A program made the position numbers and the translations under genes. Under the pieces are notes generated by a model, which did not search any database, was not told the DNA's origin, and saw only the letters and a list, made by a program, of their open reading frames with translations. A DNA stretch of 32,312 nucleotides from Lysobacterales bacterium (lineage in GTDB: Bacteria > Pseudomonadota > Gammaproteobacteria > Steroidobacterales > Steroidobacteraceae). This document shows, in pieces, positions 27,409-32,312 of the stretch (position 1 is its first letter; each line of letters opens with the position of its first letter). The stretch lies in NCBI GenBank assembly GCA_003819815.1, contig RPQJ01000030.1, positions 1 to 32,312 of the forward strand, read 5' to 3'.

Positions 27409-27521
27409 GCGCGTCCGGGCGTGGGGTGGCCTGCCCGGGCCGTGCGCGGCAGGGATGCCGCGCCGGAGCCCCAGGGATGGGTTCACGCGTCCCGGGCAGG
27501 CCACCCCACGCCCGGACGCGC
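27409..27521 (+). repeat. Long-stem hairpin element B (conserved core on + strand)
   Basis: Arms 27409-27439 / 27491-27521 (31 bp, perfect); 51-nt core 27440-27490 CCGTGCGCGGCAGGGATGCCGCGCCGGAGCCCCAGGGATGGGTTCACGCGT, 48/51 identical to the A core. Confidence 0.93.
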
Positions 27522-27536
27522 GGCCGACTGCGCGCC

Positions 27537-27660
27537 GAACCGTTCGGGTGGCTCCGGAGTACTTCCGAGGGCCGTGCGCCGCATGGACGCGGCGCCCGGA
27601 GCCCCCATGGAGGGGTTTACGGCGTCCCTCGGAAGTACTCCGGAACCACCCGAGCGGTTC
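27537..27660 (+). repeat. Long-stem hairpin element C (conserved core on + strand)
   Basis: Arms 27537-27571 / 27626-27660 (35 bp, 33 matched); 54-nt core 27572-27625 CCGTGCGCCGCATGGACGCGGCGCCCGGAGCCCCCATGGAGGGGTTTACGGCGT. Confidence 0.92.
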
Positions 27661-27676
27661 CTGAACCGCAGTCGCC

Positions 27677-28024
27677 TCAGATCGACACGCGCACGGAGCC
27701 GTCCCGCACGGTGACCTTGTAGATCGTGAGCGGCTTCTGCCCGCGCACCGCGTTCAGGAGCTGGATGCCAACCGGGAAATTCGCCCAGTCGATCACCTCG
27801 CCCGTGCGGATGTCGAAGCGGGCGCGGTGGAACGGGCACTGGACCTTGCAGCCATCGACGATCTTGCCGCGGGCGAGCGGCGCGAAGACGTGCGTGCAAC
27901 TCGCCTGCGTGGCGTAGAAGCCGTCCGCGAGGTGGTAGACCACGATGTTGCGGCCCGCCACCTGGAAGGCCTTCATGTGGCCGCGCTTGATCTCGTCGGT
28001 GCGGCAGACGACGTGCTGCTTCAT
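27677..28024 (-). CDS. Rieske (2Fe-2S) ferredoxin-like protein
   Basis: ATG at 28024; ASCTHVFAPLARGKIVDGCKVQCPFHRARFDIRTGEVIDWA (CxH...CxxH). Confidence 0.92.
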   Translation of the reverse strand: MKQHVVCRTDEIKRGHMKAFQVAGRNIVVYHLADGFYATQASCTHVFAPLARGKIVDGCKVQCPFHRARFDIRTGEVIDWANFPVGIQLLNAVRGQKPLTIYKVTVRDGSVRVSI

Positions 28025-28139
28025 GGCTCCCCCGTCCGGCCATGGCGTGGCCACAGTGTAGCCGCGGCGCCCGTCCCGGCGCGAGCGGACACGCATCGGG
28101 ATTTACCGGTATCCTCCCGCGACTTCGAGCGAGCCCGCC

Positions 28140-30143
28140 ATGGCACTGCAGCAACTCACCGACGAACAGATCCGCACCTGGACCCGCGAACAGAAGGACC
28201 GCTGGTGGCTCGAGCGCGTGTTCCGCGGCGACATGCCGCAGCTCACGCTGCGCTCGGCGCTCACGGGGTTCGGCCTCGGCATGCTGCTCTCCGCGACGAA
28301 CCTGTACGTCGGCGCCAAGACCGGCTGGACGCTCGGCGTCGGCCTCACCTCGGTGATCCTCGCCTTCGCGACCTACCGTCTGCTGTCGCAGCTCGGCGCC
28401 CGCGACATGACCATCCTCGAGAACAACTGCGTGCAGTCGATCGCGACCGCGGCCGGCTACATGACGATGCCCCTCACGTCCGGGCTCGCCGCGTACATGT
28501 GGGCGACCAACAGCGTGCTGCCGGTGTGGCAGATCGTCTGCTTCACGATCGTGCTCTCGATCCTCGGCGTGCTGGTCGCTTTCCCGATGAAGCGACGTTT
28601 CATCAACGACGAGCAGCACCCCTTCCCCGAGGGTCGCGCGTGCGGCGTCGTGCTCGACGCGCTGTACGAGAAGGCCGAGGCCGCGAGTGGCATGTTCAAG
28701 GCCCGGGCGCTCGCGCTCGCCGCCGCCTTCGCGGCCGGCCTGAGCTTCGTCTCGGGCGAGAACTTCATGCGCCTCGTGCAGCAGAAGTGGCTCGGGTTCT
28801 CCTCGTCGTGGCACCTGCCGCACAACCTCGACGGGTGGTACTACTCGCTCGTGGAGCGCGGCCTGGCGCCGCTGCCGAAGCTCGCCGGCGTGGATCTGCG
28901 GCAGCTCGCGCTCTCGCCGACGCTCGACCTCGCGATGATCGGCGCGGGCGGGCTCATGGGCATCCGCACGGCGGTGAGCCTGCTCGTGGGCGCCGTGCTC
29001 AACTTCGTGATCGTCGTGCCGATCATGATCTCGCTCGGCGAGATCGAGCCCAGGGCGGGCTCGATCGCCGAGGGCACGGCGCTCTTCGGTCGCGCGCACA
29101 TCCTGAACACGTGGGCGCTGTGGTGGGGCATCACGATGATGGTCGTCGCCGCCATGGTCGCGCTCTTCGCGCGGCCCGACGTGTTCGTCGACGCCTTCCG
29201 CACCCTGACCCGCAGGCGCAGCGCCGACCGGGGCGGCAGCGACGTGCTTGGCCACATCGAGCTGCCGCTCTGGGTGTCCTGGATCGGCGTTCCGATAATC
29301 GGCGCGTTCGGCGTCTGGATGGCGCACGAGTGGTTCGGCGTGCACTGGCTGCTCGGCGCGCTGTCGCTGCCGCTGATCCTGGTCCTTGCGCTGATCGCGG
29401 CCTCGAGCACGGCGCTCACCGGCATTACGCCATCCGGGTCGCTGTCGAAGATCCCGCAGTTCGCGTTCGGCGCGATCGATCCGCGCACGCCCGCCCCGAA
29501 CCTGATGACCGCCGTGATGTGCTCCGAGGTCGCGAGCAACTCGTCGAACCTGCTGATGGACATCAAGCCGGGCTACATGCTCGGCGCGAAGCCGCGGCAG
29601 CAGGCGGTCGGCCACGTGATCGGCATCTTCGCGGGTGCGATCGCGGCGACGCCGCTCTTCTTCGTGCTGTTCGGCCTCACGGGCTGGGACGCGGGCACCG
29701 GCAAGTCGGTCATGGACACGATGGTGAGCGAGAAGTTCGCGTTCCCGGCCGCGCTGCAGTGGAAGGGCGTGTCGGACCTCGTGACGGCCGTGTTCGGGGG
29801 CGACAGCGGCGGGCTGCTCTCGCGCTCGATCGTCTGGTCGATGGCGATCGCCGGGTTCTCGGCGCTCGTGATGGAGGTGCTCCGGATCCGCACCCACAAC
29901 CGCTTCCCGCTGTCGCCGCTCGCGATCGGGCTCGGCGTCGTGGTACCGCCCGATTCGACGCTGATGATGTTCGTCGGCGCCGCGTTCTTCTGGCTGATGA
30001 GCCGGCGCTACGGGGCCCGTCGCGACACGAGCGGGTACCGCGTCTGGGTCGATTCGCAGGAGCCGATCTGCGCGGGCCTCATCGCGGGCGCGGCGCTCGT
30101 CGGCATCGGCGACATCCTCGTCAAGGTGTTCGTGTTCGGTTGA
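28140..30143 (+). CDS. OPT family oligopeptide transporter
   Basis: Polytopic, about 667 aa; SATNLYVGAKTGWTLGVGLTSVILAFATYRLL, TILENNCVQSIATAAGYMT, FPEGRACGVVL, ALTGITPSGSLSKIPQFAFGAI, NLLMDIKPGYMLGAKPRQQAVGHVIG. Confidence 0.94.
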   Translation: MALQQLTDEQIRTWTREQKDRWWLERVFRGDMPQLTLRSALTGFGLGMLLSATNLYVGAKTGWTLGVGLTSVILAFATYRLLSQLGARDMTILENNCVQSIATAAGYMTMPLTSGLAAYMWATNSVLPVWQIVCFTIVLSILGVLVAFPMKRRFINDEQHPFPEGRACGVVLDALYEKAEAASGMFKARALALAAAFAAGLSFVSGENFMRLVQQKWLGFSSSWHLPHNLDGWYYSLVERGLAPLPKLAGVDLRQLALSPTLDLAMIGAGGLMGIRTAVSLLVGAVLNFVIVVPIMISLGEIEPRAGSIAEGTALFGRAHILNTWALWWGITMMVVAAMVALFARPDVFVDAFRTLTRRRSADRGGSDVLGHIELPLWVSWIGVPIIGAFGVWMAHEWFGVHWLLGALSLPLILVLALIAASSTALTGITPSGSLSKIPQFAFGAIDPRTPAPNLMTAVMCSEVASNSSNLLMDIKPGYMLGAKPRQQAVGHVIGIFAGAIAATPLFFVLFGLTGWDAGTGKSVMDTMVSEKFAFPAALQWKGVSDLVTAVFGGDSGGLLSRSIVWSMAIAGFSALVMEVLRIRTHNRFPLSPLAIGLGVVVPPDSTLMMFVGAAFFWLMSRRYGARRDTSGYRVWVDSQEPICAGLIAGAALVGIGDILVKVFVFG

Positions 30144-31020
30144 GCGAGTCGACCCGCCGCCGGAACGCCTCGTACTCGTCGACGACGCGATCGTGCACCT
30201 CGAGGTGCGGGTAGTGCCCCACGTCCTCGAGCACTACGACGTCGGGATCGGGCACCAGCTCGCGATACCGCTCCGCGAGATGCCGGCCCGAAACGGGATC
30301 GACCGCTCCACAGATAAGTCGCCGAGGCACCGTCGATGCCGTCAGCGCGCCGACCCAGCGCTCGCGGTTACGGCGGCGCTGCTCCATGTAGTTGATGAGC
30401 CGCGCGAGCGCCTGCCGGCCGCCGTCACGCTCGATCAGCACCCACAAGTCCTCGAGTTCCTCGCGGGTGGGCGGCGAGCGGCCCGAGATCGAGAGCATCG
30501 TCTGCTCGAAGCGCTCGTAGCGCATCGTGCGCGCCAGCAGCGGACCGAGGACCGGCCGTGCGAGCAGTTTCTGGATCGGCCGCGCGCGGTGCGTCTCGGG
30601 GAACAGGCCGCCGTTCAGGAACGCCATGCTCGCGATGCGGAGGCGTCCTTCGCGCTCGCGGGCCAGCAGCTCCTGGCCCACCGTGACCCCGTAGTCGTGC
30701 ACGAGCAGGTGCGCGTCCTTGATTCCGGCGTCGTCGAGCAGCGCCATGCAGAGGTCCGCCTGCAGCGAGATCGGGTACGTCGTGTCGCGCGGCTTCGCGG
30801 AGAGACCGAAGCCGAGCAGGTCGAGCGCGTAGAGCGAGTGGCGCTCCGCGAGGCGCGGCCAGACGCGGACCCAGTCATAGCTAGCGGTCGGGTAGCCGTG
30901 CACGAGCAGCAATGGCGGCTTGCCGGGAGCCACCTCGGTGCGCACGAAGATGCGGTGCCCGGCGAGCCGGCGATGCTCGCCGCGGCGGATCCATTCGTCG
31001 AGTCGCTGCGAACCGGCCAC
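30121..31020 (-). CDS. Alpha/beta fold hydrolase (epoxide hydrolase / haloalkane dehalogenase-like)
   Basis: PLLLVHGYPTASYDWVRVWPRLAERHSLYALDLLGFGLSAKP, LLVHDYGVTVGQELL (nucleophile Asp context), DVGHYPHLEVHDRV. Confidence 0.88.
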   Translation of the reverse strand: MAGSQRLDEWIRRGEHRRLAGHRIFVRTEVAPGKPPLLLVHGYPTASYDWVRVWPRLAERHSLYALDLLGFGLSAKPRDTTYPISLQADLCMALLDDAGIKDAHLLVHDYGVTVGQELLAREREGRLRIASMAFLNGGLFPETHRARPIQKLLARPVLGPLLARTMRYERFEQTMLSISGRSPPTREELEDLWVLIERDGGRQALARLINYMEQRRRNRERWVGALTASTVPRRLICGAVDPVSGRHLAERYRELVPDPDVVVLEDVGHYPHLEVHDRVVDEYEAFRRRVDSLNRTRTP

Positions 31021-31062
31021 TTGTCCTCCCCCACGCCCGGCTCCGGGCCGGTAGCCTGAAGT

Positions 31063-31833
31063 ATGCTCGGTTCGCTACCCGACGGCAGCCACGTGCTGGT
31101 GCAAGGCGCGAGCCGCGGCATCGGCCTCGAGTTCGTCCGGCAGTGCGCGGCCGATGCGCGGATCGCGACCGTCGTGGCCGCCTGCCGCAGGCCGATGGAG
31201 GCGTCGGACCTGCAGGCGCTCGCCGCACGCGATCCGCGCGTCCGCCCGGTCGCGCTCGACGTCACCGACGAGGCGAGCATCCGCTCGGCTGCGGCCGAGG
31301 TCGCGCGGATCGTTCCGCGGCTGCATCTCGTCGTCCAGTGCGCCGGCCTGCTGCACGATGCGGCCCGCGGGATCACCCCCGAGAAGCGGCTCGCGGACGT
31401 ACACGCGGATGCACTGCTCGCGAGCTTCGCCGTGAATGCGTGGGGCCCGCTGCTCGTCGCGAAGCACTTCGAGCGCTTGCTCGATCACCGCGAGCGTGCG
31501 ATCCATGCGAGCATCTCCGCACGCGTCGGCAGCATTGGCGACAACCGCCTCGGCGGCTGGTACGCGTACCGGGGTTCGAAGGCGGCCCAGAACATGTTCA
31601 CGAAGACGCTGGCCATCGAGTGGTCGCGCACGCGCAGGAACGTCATCTGCGTCGCACTGCATCCGGGCACGACCGACACCGACCTCTCGAATCCCTTCCA
31701 GGGCAACGTCGCGCCCGAGCGGCTCTTTTCGTCCGAGCGCACGGTGCGGCAGCTCCTCGGCGTCATCGACCGGCTGCAGCCTACGGACACGGGCAGGTTC
31801 CTCGCCTGGGACGGGACCGAGATCCCCTGGTGA
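31063..31833 (+). CDS. SDR family NAD(P)-dependent oxidoreductase (CsgA-like)
   Basis: VLVQGASRGIGLEFVRQ, DVTDEASI, WYAYRGSKAAQNMFTKTLAIEW (YxxxK), VALHPGTTDTDLSNPF. Confidence 0.92.
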   Translation: MLGSLPDGSHVLVQGASRGIGLEFVRQCAADARIATVVAACRRPMEASDLQALAARDPRVRPVALDVTDEASIRSAAAEVARIVPRLHLVVQCAGLLHDAARGITPEKRLADVHADALLASFAVNAWGPLLVAKHFERLLDHRERAIHASISARVGSIGDNRLGGWYAYRGSKAAQNMFTKTLAIEWSRTRRNVICVALHPGTTDTDLSNPFQGNVAPERLFSSERTVRQLLGVIDRLQPTDTGRFLAWDGTEIPW

Positions 31834-32312
31834 CGACGCTCGATCTGCTCTACCGCGACGACTGGCTCGTCGTCGTCGACAAGCCCTCGGGCCTGCTGGT
31901 GCACCGCTCGCCGATCGACCGCCACGAGACTCGCTTCGCGGTGCAGGTGCTTCGCGACCAGCTCGGCCGACGCGTGTACCCGGTGCATCGCCTCGACAAG
32001 GGCACGTCCGGAGCGCTCGCCTTCGCGCTCGATCCGACGACGGCCGCCGCTCTCGTCGCGGCGTTCACGGGGCGCGAGGTGCAGAAGACGTACCTGGCCC
32101 TCGTACGCGGGTGGCCGGTGCCCGAGGGTGTGATCGACCATCCGCTCCGCGCGGTCGCGGATCGCTACGCACCGGCCGACGACGGCGAGCCGAAGCCCTC
32201 TGTGACGGCGTGGCGCACGCTCGCGACCGTCGAGCTGCCGCACCGCGTCGATCGGTATCCCACCTCGCGCTATGCGCTCGTCGAGCTGCGGCCCGAGGGC
32301 GGCCGGCGTCAC
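31830..32312 (+). CDS. RluA-family pseudouridine synthase, TruC-like; 3' end truncated by window
   Basis: Manual translation from the GTG at 31830 (GTGA overlap): VTTLDLLYRDDWLVVVDKPSGLLVHRSPIDRHETRFAVQVLRDQLGRRVYPVHRLDKGTSGALAFAL...REVQKTYLALVRGW; open to the window edge. Absent from the ORF track because no stop is present. Confidence 0.9.
   Translation, partial: MTTLDLLYRDDWLVVVDKPSGLLVHRSPIDRHETRFAVQVLRDQLGRRVYPVHRLDKGTSGALAFALDPTTAAALVAAFTGREVQKTYLALVRGWPVPEGVIDHPLRAVADRYAPADDGEPKPSVTAWRTLATVELPHRVDRYPTSRYALVELRPEGGRRH

Noticed and set aside
27179-27660. Interpretation of the array as MITEs or IS ends
   Set aside because: The terminal inverted repeats differ completely between copies while the interior is conserved, no transposase is present, and I saw no clear target-site duplications.
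27179-27660. Interpretation of the array as classical intrinsic terminators or a CRISPR array
   Set aside because: No U-tract follows any stem. There are only three copies in mixed orientation with long self-complementary arms, unlike CRISPR direct repeats, and no cas genes are present.
27483-29897. 804-aa - strand ORF crossing the hairpin array, Rieske and OPT genes
   Set aside because: Antisense to a clear OPT transporter and out of frame with the Rieske gene; low complexity. Short ORFs in 27083-27722 reflect the repeats, not proteins.

Overview
This 32.3 kb GC-rich bacterial window, probably a gammaproteobacterial chromosome, is densely packed with about 34 genes. Most encode recognisable housekeeping or accessory proteins. 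From left to right they are: a 5'-truncated metzincin metalloprotease with an FN3 domain; a Tat-exported aldo/keto reductase; bacteriohemerythrin; an FAD amine oxidase; a YbhN-like membrane protein; HiPIP; Hsp20; RraA; YggX; DUF423; MutY; a SRPBCC protein; a TolB/TPR protein; DUF4097, anti-sigma and ECF sigma genes in one coupled run; a crotonase; an M20 amidohydrolase; a gamma-glutamyltransferase-like protein; a CaCA antiporter; a VAT-1-like oxidoreductase; an ABC exporter pair; a TAP-type hydrolase; a rhomboid/esterase/patatin/rhomboid block; a Rieske protein; an OPT transporter; an alpha/beta hydrolase; an SDR; and a 3'-truncated TruC/RluA-like pseudouridine synthase. I saw no rRNA, tRNA, CRISPR, IS or phage genes. 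The most unusual feature is non-coding and lies at 27179-27660, in the convergent gap between the second rhomboid and the Rieske gene. It contains three consecutive long-stem hairpin elements of 117, 113 and 124 bp. Their outer stems (31-35 bp) are unrelated in sequence between copies but almost perfectly self-complementary. Their 51-54 nt apical cores are strongly conserved and fold as a three-way junction with two small hairpins. All six apical loops read C-[ANGGAN]-G, which is the CsrA/RsmA/RsmE recognition hexaloop, and copies A and B differ by an exact compensatory base pair. I propose a structured RNA family or possible CsrA-type sponge or 3'-end regulatory element. The structure is read directly from the sequence; the function is inference. 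A secondary regulatory finding is a 13/13 core match to the Fur-box consensus upstream of the HiPIP gene.
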